Source of the DNA: Citricoccus muralis
GTDB lineage: Bacteria; Actinomycetota; Actinomycetes; Actinomycetales; Micrococcaceae
Assembly (NCBI RefSeq): GCF_029637705.1
Contig: NZ_CP121252.1
Location: forward strand, 2,418,001 to 2,482,000
Direction: 5' to 3'
DNA: 64,000 nucleotides
In this document: positions 24,120-32,390 of the stretch, piece by piece
Numbering within the stretch: position 1 is the first letter of the stretch
How the letters are laid out: each line of letters starts with the position of its first letter
Made by a program: the position numbers and the translations under genes
Notes under the pieces: generated by a model
Seen by the model: the letters and a program-made list of their open reading frames with translations, nothing else
What the model was told of the DNA's origin: nothing
The model's database searches: none

Positions 24120-25196
24120 GTGACCGAGCATCGTCGTTCCGAACCCATCTCCGCGCGGCGGCCCCTGCCTGCTGAACCGACCCGAGGTTCCCGGGCACCG
24201 GAGCCGGACGACGTCGAGATTCAGTCGGCCACCGATCTAAGGGTGCCCGTCCACCCCACTCGCGCGCTGCGCACCGCACCGGCCTATGTGCCGGAGGCGC
24301 GCCGTCTCCCCGGGGCGCGGGTGTGGGCATGGCTAATGGCCATGATCGTGCTGGTGGTGGGCCTGGGCTTCGTCCACCGGATCTTCGTCACCACGAACCT
24401 GGGCCAGGTCTGGGAGTACGCGGCCCTGCAGTCGGCCTCGGAATCATTGCCCGACCTGCACGCCGCCACCGCACAACTGCTTCAGTATCTGCCGCAGGTG
24501 GTGGGGGTCATCGCGATTCTGGCGTTCGTCGTGCTCACCGTGTACCGACGGCGCTGGTTGGCCTCGCTCATCGCGGCAGCGACCTTCGGGGCAGCGAATC
24601 TGACGACGCAGGTCCTGAAGAATCTCGTTCTCGACCGCCCCATGCTCGACAACGGCGTGCCGTATTACACGGGGAATTCACTGCCCTCCGGGCACACGAC
24701 CTTCGCCGCTGCGGCTGTCGTTGCGGTGTTCTTGGTGGTGGCCCCGCGCTGGCGTCCGGCGGTGGCGTTCATCGGCGCCCTATTCGCAACCGCCGTCGGG
24801 GTGGGGACTTTCGTCGAGGCGTGGCATCGCCCCTCGGACATGGTGGCGGCCTATCTGGTGGCCGGAATCTGGGGGCTCGTGGGTGGGTTCGTGACCTTCC
24901 GAACCGGGGCGAACTGGAACATGCTCTCCTCGCGCACGCACCGCTACCCCTGGCCCTCCGGGCATCCCATGTGGGACGTGCTGATGTGGCTCACCGGTGC
25001 GGCCATGCTGGCCGGAGCCTGGCTGGCGCTACTGCCGGTAGGCGGAGCCGAAGCGCTCCCCGCGACGGTGGACTCCGGATTCGGCACCTCGTCGTGGTAC
25101 CTACTCTCCGGCGTACTGTTCGCCGCGGGGGGCGGCTTCGTGCTCTTCGCTTTCCTCTCCTCGTTCTTCCGCTGGGAAGCCGGCCGGAAGAACTGA
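24120..25196 (+). CDS. PAP2-family membrane phosphatase
   Basis: Integral membrane lipid phosphatase of the PAP2 superfamily, 358 residues from this start. A long polar N-terminus (about 70 residues) precedes about six membrane segments. The three-part active site is visible: KNLVLDRP, the PSGHT motif, and EAWHRPSD. Such enzymes remove phosphate from phosphatidate or undecaprenyl diphosphate. The start is uncertain: an ATG at 24063 and this GTG at 24120 are both in frame without a Shine-Dalgarno; GACAAT ends 6 nt before the GTG, which fits the leaderless pattern in the window. It converges on bkdC with a 21-bp gap. Confidence 0.85.
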   Translation: MTEHRRSEPISARRPLPAEPTRGSRAPEPDDVEIQSATDLRVPVHPTRALRTAPAYVPEARRLPGARVWAWLMAMIVLVVGLGFVHRIFVTTNLGQVWEYAALQSASESLPDLHAATAQLLQYLPQVVGVIAILAFVVLTVYRRRWLASLIAAATFGAANLTTQVLKNLVLDRPMLDNGVPYYTGNSLPSGHTTFAAAAVVAVFLVVAPRWRPAVAFIGALFATAVGVGTFVEAWHRPSDMVAAYLVAGIWGLVGGFVTFRTGANWNMLSSRTHRYPWPSGHPMWDVLMWLTGAAMLAGAWLALLPVGGAEALPATVDSGFGTSSWYLLSGVLFAAGGGFVLFAFLSSFFRWEAGRKN

Positions 25197-25217
25197 GCTG
25201 ATCCCTTTTACGTACCC

Positions 25218-26633
25218 CTAGAGGTCAGCCAGGGCGGAGGCCGGGTTCTCCATGGCACGAGCGACCATGGTCAAGAACGCCGAGGCGGTGCCGCCGTCGG
25301 TGACCCGATGGTCGAACGATAAGGTCAGCTCGGTCACCTTGCGCACCAGGATCTCACCCTCGACCACCCAGGGGCGATCGATAATTCGGCCCACCCCGAG
25401 GATCGCGACCTCCGGGGCGTTGATGATGGCGGCCGCACCGTCGGTGCCGAAAACCCCGTAATTGTTCAAGGTGAAGGTGCCGCGGGTCAGCTCGGCGGGG
25501 GTGCACTTGCCGTCCCGGGCCTTGCCCACCAGCTCGGCAATCGCGGTGTTCAGCTCGCGGGCCGAGAGCTTCTCGGCGTGCTCGATCGCCGGAACCACGA
25601 GACCGCGGTCAGTCTGGGCGGCCAGGCCGAGGTTGATGCCGTCGAAATGCAGGATCTCCTCGCCGGTGTCGCCCTCTCCGACCACCCGCGAATTCATCAC
25701 CGGGTAGCGCTGCAGCGCGGCGGTGGTGAACCGGGCGATCAGGGCCAGCAAACTGGGTGCAGCACTGGCGTCCTGGGCCTTGAGCTCCGCGCGGAGCTCC
25801 ACGAGTTTCGTGACATCGACATCCAGCCAGGCGGTGGCTTCCGGAATGGTGCGACGCGAGCGCACCATCTGCTCGGCCACCATCTTGCGCACGCCTTTGA
25901 CGGGAATGCGCTCAGCGATGGCGAGCCCGGAGCGGGAATCAACCTCACCCGAGGGCACCGGAGCCCCGGCGGCTACGGTGGCGGCACCTGCAGCAGCACC
26001 GGTGGTGGACGACGCAGCAGAAACCGCGGCTTCGACGTCGGCACGCAGGATCAGCCCGTCCGGGCCAGAGCCCTGCACTGCGGCGAGATCAAGCCCGTGC
26101 CGACGCGCCAGTCCGCGCACCAGCGGGGAGATGACCCGCGGGGCACGTCCGGTCGATGCCCCTGTTGAGGCCAAGGCGGCCGGAGCGGGCGCGGAAGTCT
26201 TGCGCGCCCGGGTACGTCCGGTGGCCTTGGCGCCGGTGGTGCCGTAGCCGATGAGCACCGAACCGGAGCCCTCGTCGTCCGCGTTGCCCTCCGCTCCATC
26301 GCCGCCCGGACCCCGCTCCGGCTTGACCCCAGCCTGCTCCTCCTCGCGGTAGCTCAACGCGCCCGGCTGCTCGGTGGACTTCCCGGTTGCCGCTTCCGGG
26401 TCGCCGACGGTGATCAACGGGGCATCGACGAGCATGGTCTCGCCCTCGGCACCGTGCAGAGTGAGCACGGTGCCAGCGTAGGGGCAGGGTACCTCGACCA
26501 GCGCCTTGGCGGTCTCCACCTCGGCAATGGGCTGATCGACGACGACCACATCGCCCTCGGCCACCAGCCAGCGCACGAGCTCGGCCTCGGTGAGGCCCTC
26601 ACCCAGATCGGGGAGATCAAATGTCTGCGCCAT
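25218..26633 (-). CDS. bkdC: Branched-chain 2-oxoacid dehydrogenase E2 (dihydrolipoyl acyltransferase)
   Basis: E2 core of a 2-oxoacid dehydrogenase complex, 471 residues. The N-terminal lipoyl domain carries the lipoyl lysine Lys43 in VETAKALVEVP. An Ala/Pro/Gly-rich linker leads to the E1/E3-binding domain (RVISPLVRGLARRHGLDLAA), a second linker, and the acyltransferase domain with the catalytic DHRVTDG motif (His442). The ATG at 26633 follows the E1-beta stop by 2 nt, so the genes are translationally coupled. The E1-beta neighbour and the Lrp regulator favour branched-chain substrates over pyruvate, but the acyl specificity cannot be proven by eye. No E3 (lipoamide dehydrogenase) gene is in the window. 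Confidence 0.9.
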   Translation of the reverse strand: MAQTFDLPDLGEGLTEAELVRWLVAEGDVVVVDQPIAEVETAKALVEVPCPYAGTVLTLHGAEGETMLVDAPLITVGDPEAATGKSTEQPGALSYREEEQAGVKPERGPGGDGAEGNADDEGSGSVLIGYGTTGAKATGRTRARKTSAPAPAALASTGASTGRAPRVISPLVRGLARRHGLDLAAVQGSGPDGLILRADVEAAVSAASSTTGAAAGAATVAAGAPVPSGEVDSRSGLAIAERIPVKGVRKMVAEQMVRSRRTIPEATAWLDVDVTKLVELRAELKAQDASAAPSLLALIARFTTAALQRYPVMNSRVVGEGDTGEEILHFDGINLGLAAQTDRGLVVPAIEHAEKLSARELNTAIAELVGKARDGKCTPAELTRGTFTLNNYGVFGTDGAAAIINAPEVAILGVGRIIDRPWVVEGEILVRKVTELTLSFDHRVTDGGTASAFLTMVARAMENPASALADL

Positions 26634-26635
26634 GA

Positions 26636-27730
26636 TCACCGCACTCCTTCCGGCGAACGCAGCGCCGTCTCGTCCCATTGCAGATCATCGATCGCGTCCA
26701 GAATCCGGTCGACGTTGGGCAGGTGGTACTTCTCCAGCATCGGTGCGGGGTAGGGGATGTCGAACCCCGTCACCCGCAGCACCGGTGCGGCCAGCGAGTG
26801 GAAGCAGCGCTGCTGAATCCGCGCCACCAGCTCAGAGGCCACCGAGGCGAAGCCCTGCGGCTCGGCGACGACGACGGCGCGACCGGTCTTCTCCACCGAG
26901 GCGGCCACGGTGTCCTCGTCCAGTGGGTTGATGGTGCGCAGGTCCACCACCTCCACGCTGCGCCCCTCCTGGGCTGCGGCTTCGGCGGCCGCCAGGCAGG
27001 TGACCACCGAGGGGCCGTAGGTCACCAGAGTAACGTCGTCGCCGGTGCGGGCCACCGAGGCACGCGCCCAAGCCTCGCCCTGGTCGCGGGCGGACTCGAC
27101 CTTCGCCCAGCGGGCTTCAAATTCGGCGCGCAACTCCTCCAGCGACACTTCGGACTTCGTCCAGTACAGCTTCTTTGGCTCCATAAACACCACGGGGTCG
27201 TCCAGCCGGATCGCAGCACGCAGCATCAGGTACGCGTCCGACACGGTAGCCGGGGTGTACACCTTCAGCCCCGGGGTATGCGCGTAATAGGACTCGGAGG
27301 AGTCGCAGTGGTGCTCCACCCCGCCGATGCCGCCCCCGTAGGGAACTCGGATAGTGATCGGTAGCGGCGCCCGGCCCTTGGTGCGATTGCGCATCTTGGC
27401 GATATGCGAGGCGATCTGCTCAAACGCCGGGTAGGCGAAGGCGTCAAACTGCATCTCAATGACGGGGCGCGCCCCGCCCAGCGCCATGCCGACCGCGGTG
27501 CCGGCGATGCCGGATTCGGCCAGCGGGGTGTCGAAGCAGCGGGATTCCCCGAACTGCTGGGTCAGCCCCTCGGTGATGCGGAAAACTCCGCCCAGGGTGC
27601 CGACGTCCTCGCCGCACACCACCACCATGTCGTTGTCCGCCATCTCGTCGGCGAGCGCGGCATTCAGGGCGGCGGCAAAGGTCACCGTCGACTGCTTGGT
27701 GCTCTTGGTCGTGGTCGTCGCGGTGCTCAT
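26636..27730 (-). CDS. bkdB: 2-oxoacid dehydrogenase E1 beta subunit
   Basis: Beta subunit of the thiamine-diphosphate E1 decarboxylase, 364 residues, with a transketolase-like pyrimidine-binding domain (VVVCGEDVGTLGGVFRITEG, FDTPLAESGIAGTAVGMALG) and a transketolase C-terminal domain. The HHCDSSESYYAHTPGLKV block and DPVVFMEPKKLYW match branched-chain E1 beta proteins of actinobacteria. The ATG overlaps the stop of the alpha subunit (ATGA), enforcing stoichiometric production. Products would be branched acyl-CoA primers for iso/anteiso fatty acids or for amino-acid catabolism. Confidence 0.9.
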   Translation of the reverse strand: MSTATTTTKSTKQSTVTFAAALNAALADEMADNDMVVVCGEDVGTLGGVFRITEGLTQQFGESRCFDTPLAESGIAGTAVGMALGGARPVIEMQFDAFAYPAFEQIASHIAKMRNRTKGRAPLPITIRVPYGGGIGGVEHHCDSSESYYAHTPGLKVYTPATVSDAYLMLRAAIRLDDPVVFMEPKKLYWTKSEVSLEELRAEFEARWAKVESARDQGEAWARASVARTGDDVTLVTYGPSVVTCLAAAEAAAQEGRSVEVVDLRTINPLDEDTVAASVEKTGRAVVVAEPQGFASVASELVARIQQRCFHSLAAPVLRVTGFDIPYPAPMLEKYHLPNVDRILDAIDDLQWDETALRSPEGVR

Positions 27731-28917
27731 GATCCGGCTCCTTCGCGCTCGAGTTCCTCCGCCAGCTGCGCGCGCTGGGCGGCCAGCTGCGGGGTCTGCA
27801 CGGTGTAGACGTGGTCAAACAGTTCCAGGGGATGCAGTTCCGGCTGCACGCTCATCGCCTCGCGCAACCCCCGGGCCACGTTCTCAGCGGCTTCCGTGAT
27901 CTCGGTTTCGACGTCGTCGTTCAGCACATTCGCCTCAGTCAGGTAGCTGCGCATCCGCTTCAGCGGGTCCTTATGCTGCCATTCGGCGACTTCTTCATCG
28001 TGGCGGTAGCGAGTGGCGTCATCGGCGTTGGTGTGCGCCTGCATGCGGTAGGTGTCGGCCTCCACCAAGAAGGGGCCACCTCCCTCGCGGCACAGCGAGA
28101 CCGCCCGGCCCAGCACGGCCAGCAGCGCAGCCAGGTCGTTGCCGTCCACTCGCTCGCCAGCCACGCCATACCCCACCGCTTTATGAGCAATGGACGGCGC
28201 TGCGGTCTGTTTCGCGATCGGCACCGAGATCGCGTACTTGTTGTTCTGCACGAAGAAGATCACCGGAAGTTTGAACACCGCGGCGAAGTTCAGCGCCTCG
28301 TGGAAGTCACCCTCGGAGGTGCCGCCGTCGCCCACCATGCCCAGCACCACGGTGTCCTCGCCCTTGAGTCGGGCGGCCTGGGCCAGACCGACGGCGTGCA
28401 GCAGCTGGGTGGTCAGCGGAGTGGACTGCGCGGCGGTGCGGTGTTCGATCGGGTCGTAGCCGCAGTGCCAGTCACCGCGGAACGAGGTCATCACGTCCAG
28501 GGGCGCAACGCCGCGAGCCAGCACCGCCACGGTGTCACGGTAGGTGGGGAAGAGCCAGTCGCGGGCGTCGAGGCAGAGTGCGGCCGCCACCTCCGAGGCC
28601 TCCTGGCCGTGCGACGACGGGTACACGGCCATCCGCCCCTGGCGGACCAGCGCGTGATTCTGGTCGTTCACGCGGCGCCCGATCACCAGCTGTCGGTACG
28701 CGTTCAGCAGCGTTTCATGATCAGGCATCGGGTACTCATGCCCGGGCGTGCTGCCCTGTTCCTCCACCGGCAGCAGGGCGCCTTCGGGAGAAATCAGCTG
28801 AATGCGCCCGTGGGTGGGCAGCAAGTAGTCTTCAATCGTGATGCCGAACGACTGGGCCGACTGTTCGGCCCAGGGCACCTCAGTGGTAGTCCGGTCGGCG
28901 TCCTGCTCTGCAGTCAC
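27727..28917 (-). CDS. bkdA: 2-oxoacid dehydrogenase E1 alpha subunit
   Basis: Alpha subunit of the E1 decarboxylase, 396 residues. The thiamine-diphosphate motif runs from GDGGTSEGDFHEALNFA to VQNNKYA, and the phosphorylation-loop-like region TYRMQAHTNADDATRYR is conserved in BCKDH/PDH alpha subunits. I chose the GTG at 28917, which has GAAGGA about 10 nt upstream; the open frame extends 19 codons further without a better site. First gene of the bkdABC operon, divergent from an Lrp-family gene across 184 bp, an arrangement known for Lrp/BkdR control of bkd genes. Confidence 0.9.
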   Translation of the reverse strand: MTAEQDADRTTTEVPWAEQSAQSFGITIEDYLLPTHGRIQLISPEGALLPVEEQGSTPGHEYPMPDHETLLNAYRQLVIGRRVNDQNHALVRQGRMAVYPSSHGQEASEVAAALCLDARDWLFPTYRDTVAVLARGVAPLDVMTSFRGDWHCGYDPIEHRTAAQSTPLTTQLLHAVGLAQAARLKGEDTVVLGMVGDGGTSEGDFHEALNFAAVFKLPVIFFVQNNKYAISVPIAKQTAAPSIAHKAVGYGVAGERVDGNDLAALLAVLGRAVSLCREGGGPFLVEADTYRMQAHTNADDATRYRHDEEVAEWQHKDPLKRMRSYLTEANVLNDDVETEITEAAENVARGLREAMSVQPELHPLELFDHVYTVQTPQLAAQRAQLAEELEREGAGS

Positions 28918-29101
28918 GCGGATCACATCCTTCCCCTCAACACATCTCGTGCTTTCATTGTCCCGTTCATGCACGATCGTCCGAGGTTTTTCGGAATTTC
29001 CCAGACAGATCGATCACCATCCGTGCAATCTCGAAAACATTTTGATACTGTGAGCCCAGTCACATAAACAGTTCTGGCATTCGAATGGACCCGAGGTACC
29101 A

Positions 29102-29575
29102 ATGGTGAGCCTGACCCCCTCCGTGGCGGAGGATCTGGACGACGTCGATCTGCGCATCATCTCCGCGCTGACCCAAGACGGGCGCATGGCAGTGGCCGCA
29201 CTCGCCGAGCACGTTCATGTCTCCCGCGCCCACTGCTATGCGCGCCTGCGGCGCCTGCAGGATTCGGGGGTGATTACCGGGTATTCCGCAGTGATTGACC
29301 CGGTGAAAATCGGCCTGGGAGCCTCCGCCCACGTGATGCTGAAACTGCGTCAACACAACTGGCGCGCGTTGAAGGCCGCACTGCTGAAGATCCCGGAGGT
29401 GTGGCACGTCTCGCTGGTGGGCGGGAACATGGATGTGCTGCTCCTGGTGCGTGCAGGATCGATTTCAGACCTGCGCACCGTCGTCTTCGACCAGATTCAG
29501 ACCCTGCCCGGCGTCGTCGACACCCAGACGTACATGATCTTCGAGGACATCGAGTCGCGCACCGCCCTGGAGTGA
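29102..29575 (+). CDS. Lrp/AsnC-family regulator (BkdR-like)
   Basis: A 157-residue leucine-responsive regulator. The N-terminal helix-turn-helix (LDDVDLRIISALTQDGRMAV to HCYARLRRLQDSGVITGYSA) and the C-terminal RAM ligand domain (from about residue 75, with VWHVSLVGGNMDVLLLV) are both complete. Divergent transcription from bkdABC suggests it senses a branched-chain amino acid and controls that operon. A possible -10 (GATACT near 29044) gives a leader of about 45 nt. The ribosome site is weak (GAGGTACCA). It ends 1 bp before the convergent MFS gene. Confidence 0.92.
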   Translation: MVSLTPSVAEDLDDVDLRIISALTQDGRMAVAALAEHVHVSRAHCYARLRRLQDSGVITGYSAVIDPVKIGLGASAHVMLKLRQHNWRALKAALLKIPEVWHVSLVGGNMDVLLLVRAGSISDLRTVVFDQIQTLPGVVDTQTYMIFEDIESRTALE

Positions 29576-29576
29576 A

Positions 29577-30863
29577 TCAGCGGGGCACCGGATCCGTCGG
29601 AGGTTCAGCCACCGGGCCCGGGCCGCCGGGGAGCGTGCGCGCGAAGATCAGCGCCCCGAGACCTGCGAGTCCGGCCAGCGCCCAGATCCCAGTGGCCAAC
29701 GAGGCCACGGCGGTCACCCCGGCCACCAGCATCGGGCCGAGGAGGAATCCGGCGTCAGAAAGTAACCGCCACAGCCCGAGGAACTGGGCGCGACCCTGCG
29801 GCGGGGAATAGTCCGCACCCAAGGTCATCACGATGCCGGCCCCGAAGCCGTTGCCCAACCCGATCAGTACCGCGGCCACCATCAGCCAGCCGGCCGAACC
29901 GGCGAACGGCACCACCGCCATGCCCACCGCGAGCACGGCCAGGCAGGGCACAGCGACCATGCGGCGTCCGCGGCGGTCCATCAGCGTGCCGGCCGGATAG
30001 AACATCAGGGTATCCACCGCCCCCGCCAGCCCGTAGATCAGCGAGGCCTGAGCCGGGGAAAGCCCGAGATGCTCGGCCCACAAGGGAATCACCGCGGAAC
30101 GGGAGGCGCGGGTAGCCGCTAGGCACAGCACCCCGATCCCCGAGGAGAGCAGCACCTTCCAGTAGCGCCGGGCCAGGGCGCGCATGGTCGGCTGGGTGAC
30201 CGCGTCCAGCGCCTCTACAGGGGTGACCGGGCCGGGCTGGTCCTGGGTGGGGGCACGCCCGGGTTCGAGCTCCTGGATCCACAGGCTGATCACCATGGCC
30301 GCGCCCATCGCCGTCGTGCCCACCGCAAACGCGCCCTGCAGTCCCATCAGCGCCTGCACGCCCGCCCCGAGGAAGGGGCCGGCGAACATGCCAATGCGCA
30401 TCATCCCGCCCAGGAGTGACATGGCCCGGGCCCGGTGACTGGGCGGCACCGCCACCGCCAGATACGACTGCCGCGCCAGATTGAACCCAGCCCCGGCCAT
30501 GCCGATCATCAGGATCCCGGCCAGGTAGCCGGTGAACGCCGGGGTGCCTGTCACGCCGAACCAGCCGGCCACCATCCACCAGCTGAGCAGCACCCCCAGG
30601 GTGCCCCAGGCGGCGGAGACGATGATGGTGGTGCGTTCGCCGGCCCGGGCGGCCAGATGCGCGGCCGGGGCGTTGGCGATCAGGGAGCCCACGCCGATCA
30701 GGGTGACCGACGCTGCCGCGAGCGCGAGCGTGGCCCCAAAATACGACGCCGCCGCGGCGATCGCCGGGGTCACCGCACCCACGCCGAGCGAATAGACCAG
30801 CGACGGCGCATAGATCTGGAAGGCCCGGGACAGCGGTGCGTCGTCTCTCATACCGGGTGCCAT
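29577..30863 (-). CDS. MFS transporter
   Basis: A 428-residue major facilitator with about 12 hydrophobic segments. The central motif GTLMDRRGRRMVAVPCL is a good motif-A loop, here at the middle of the protein. Segments such as ARAMSLLGGMMRIGMFAGPF match drug-efflux-type MFS proteins; no substrate can be assigned. I start it at the ATG at 30863 with GGAGG 4-5 nt upstream; a second ATG at 30851 is possible. A much longer open frame extends upstream but runs antisense to the purine permease and is not coding. It converges with the Lrp gene. Confidence 0.82.
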   Translation of the reverse strand: MAPGMRDDAPLSRAFQIYAPSLVYSLGVGAVTPAIAAAASYFGATLALAAASVTLIGVGSLIANAPAAHLAARAGERTTIIVSAAWGTLGVLLSWWMVAGWFGVTGTPAFTGYLAGILMIGMAGAGFNLARQSYLAVAVPPSHRARAMSLLGGMMRIGMFAGPFLGAGVQALMGLQGAFAVGTTAMGAAMVISLWIQELEPGRAPTQDQPGPVTPVEALDAVTQPTMRALARRYWKVLLSSGIGVLCLAATRASRSAVIPLWAEHLGLSPAQASLIYGLAGAVDTLMFYPAGTLMDRRGRRMVAVPCLAVLAVGMAVVPFAGSAGWLMVAAVLIGLGNGFGAGIVMTLGADYSPPQGRAQFLGLWRLLSDAGFLLGPMLVAGVTAVASLATGIWALAGLAGLGALIFARTLPGGPGPVAEPPTDPVPR

Positions 30864-30899
30864 TCTTCCTCCACGTGCGAATACCATTACGATATCTGC

Positions 30900-32363
30900 A
30901 TGGCGATCACCACTGTGAACACTGATCCGAACGCGCGCCCCCGCAACGGCGTCGACCGATATTTCAAAATCTCCGAACGCAGCTCGACGTTCGGTCGGGA
31001 GGTGCGCGGCGGCATCGCCACGTTCCTCGCGATGAGCTACATCATCGTCCTCAACCCGCTGGTGCTCTCCGGTCCCGACGCCGCTGGCAACACCCTGGGC
31101 ATCCCCCAGGTCGCCTCGATCACTGCACTGCTGGCCGGCATCACCACGATCGCCATGGGCCTGTGGGCCCGCCACCCCTTCGCACTGGCCGCCGGTCTCG
31201 GTATTAACGCGTTCCTCGCCGTCACCATTGCCACCACCCCGAATCTGACCTGGCCCGAGGTGATGGGTCTGGTGGTGCTCGCCGGACTCGTGATGGTGGT
31301 GCTGGTGGCCACCGGGTTCCGCCAGGCGGTGTTCAATGCGGTGCCGGAAGCACTGAAAACCGGCATTGTGGTCGGCATCGGCCTGTTCATCGCCCTGATC
31401 GGTTTGGTGAATGCCGGGTTCGTGCGCCGTCTCCCCGACGCCGCCGGCACCACGGTTCCGGTAGGTCTGGGCACCGGCGGCGAGCTCAACGGCTGGCCGG
31501 TGCTGGTGTTCGTGATCGGGCTGCTGGTGACCGCCATCCTGGTCACCCGCAAAGTCCGCGGCGCCATCCTGATCGGCATTGTGGTGGCCACCGTGCTCGC
31601 CAACATCCTGGAAGCGGTGTTTCACGTGGGTGCCTCCAGCGCGGACAACCCGCTGGGCTGGTCGCTCGTCGCGCCGAGCCTCGAAGGCTGGTCGGCACCG
31701 GATCTGTCGCTGTTGGGCGAGGTTTCCCTGTTCGGCGCCTTCACCTCATTGGGCCCGGTGATCGCCTCACTGCTGGTGTTCGCCATTCTGCTCTCGGTCT
31801 TTTTCGACGCGATGGGCACCTCGGTGGGCATTGCCCGCGAGGCCGGCAACGTGGACGAGCAGGGCAATATCCCGCATCTGAACCGGGTGCTGATGGTCGA
31901 CGCACTGGCGGTGTCGGCTGGTGGTGCGGGCTCCGGCTCGGCCAACCAGATCTTCGTCGAGTCCGGCACCGGTGTGGGCGAGGGGGCGCGCACCGGTTTC
32001 GCCTCGATCATCACCGGCGTCCTGTTCCTGGTGGCCATGTTCCTGACGCCGCTGATCCACCTGGTGCCCTTCGAAGCGGTCGCGCCCGCGCTCGTGGTCG
32101 TCGGGTTCATGATGGTCACCCAGGCCGTGCACATCGATTGGAGCGACTGGGGTGCCGCCCTGCCAGCCTTCTTGACGTTCATCCTGATGCCGTTCACTTA
32201 CTCGATCGCCAATGGCATCGGCGCCGGCATGATCGCCTACGCCGTGATTCGTACCGGGCAGGGTCGCGCCAGAGAGGTCCACCCGCTGCTCTGGGTGGTG
32301 GCCGCCGCCTTCGTGCTGTACTTCGGGCTCGGCGTGTTCCGCGGGATCTTCGGTCTGGAGTAG
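30900..32363 (+). CDS. NCS2-family purine permease (AzgA-like)
   Basis: Nucleobase:proton symporter of the AzgA/NCS2 group, 487 residues with about 13 membrane segments. The N-terminal block VDRYFKISERSSTFGREVRG, then GGIATFLAMSYIIVLNP and FALAAGLGINAFLA are family signatures; the transport motif region FDAMGTSVGIAREAG and SANQIFVESGTGVGEGARTG follow. Likely substrates are hypoxanthine, guanine or adenine. The ATG at 30900 has no Shine-Dalgarno; TACGAT (30888-30893) lies 6 nt before it. The gene stands alone between divergent and convergent neighbours. Confidence 0.92.
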   Translation: MAITTVNTDPNARPRNGVDRYFKISERSSTFGREVRGGIATFLAMSYIIVLNPLVLSGPDAAGNTLGIPQVASITALLAGITTIAMGLWARHPFALAAGLGINAFLAVTIATTPNLTWPEVMGLVVLAGLVMVVLVATGFRQAVFNAVPEALKTGIVVGIGLFIALIGLVNAGFVRRLPDAAGTTVPVGLGTGGELNGWPVLVFVIGLLVTAILVTRKVRGAILIGIVVATVLANILEAVFHVGASSADNPLGWSLVAPSLEGWSAPDLSLLGEVSLFGAFTSLGPVIASLLVFAILLSVFFDAMGTSVGIAREAGNVDEQGNIPHLNRVLMVDALAVSAGGAGSGSANQIFVESGTGVGEGARTGFASIITGVLFLVAMFLTPLIHLVPFEAVAPALVVVGFMMVTQAVHIDWSDWGAALPAFLTFILMPFTYSIANGIGAGMIAYAVIRTGQGRAREVHPLLWVVAAAFVLYFGLGVFRGIFGLE

Positions 32364-32390
32364 ACCCGACGGGGCGTGCGGTCGCCCAGG

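Noticed and set aside
29577-31625. Extended 682-codon version of the MFS gene
   Set aside because: The first 250 codons are antisense to the purine permease and low in complexity; a proper ribosome site precedes the ATG at 30863.
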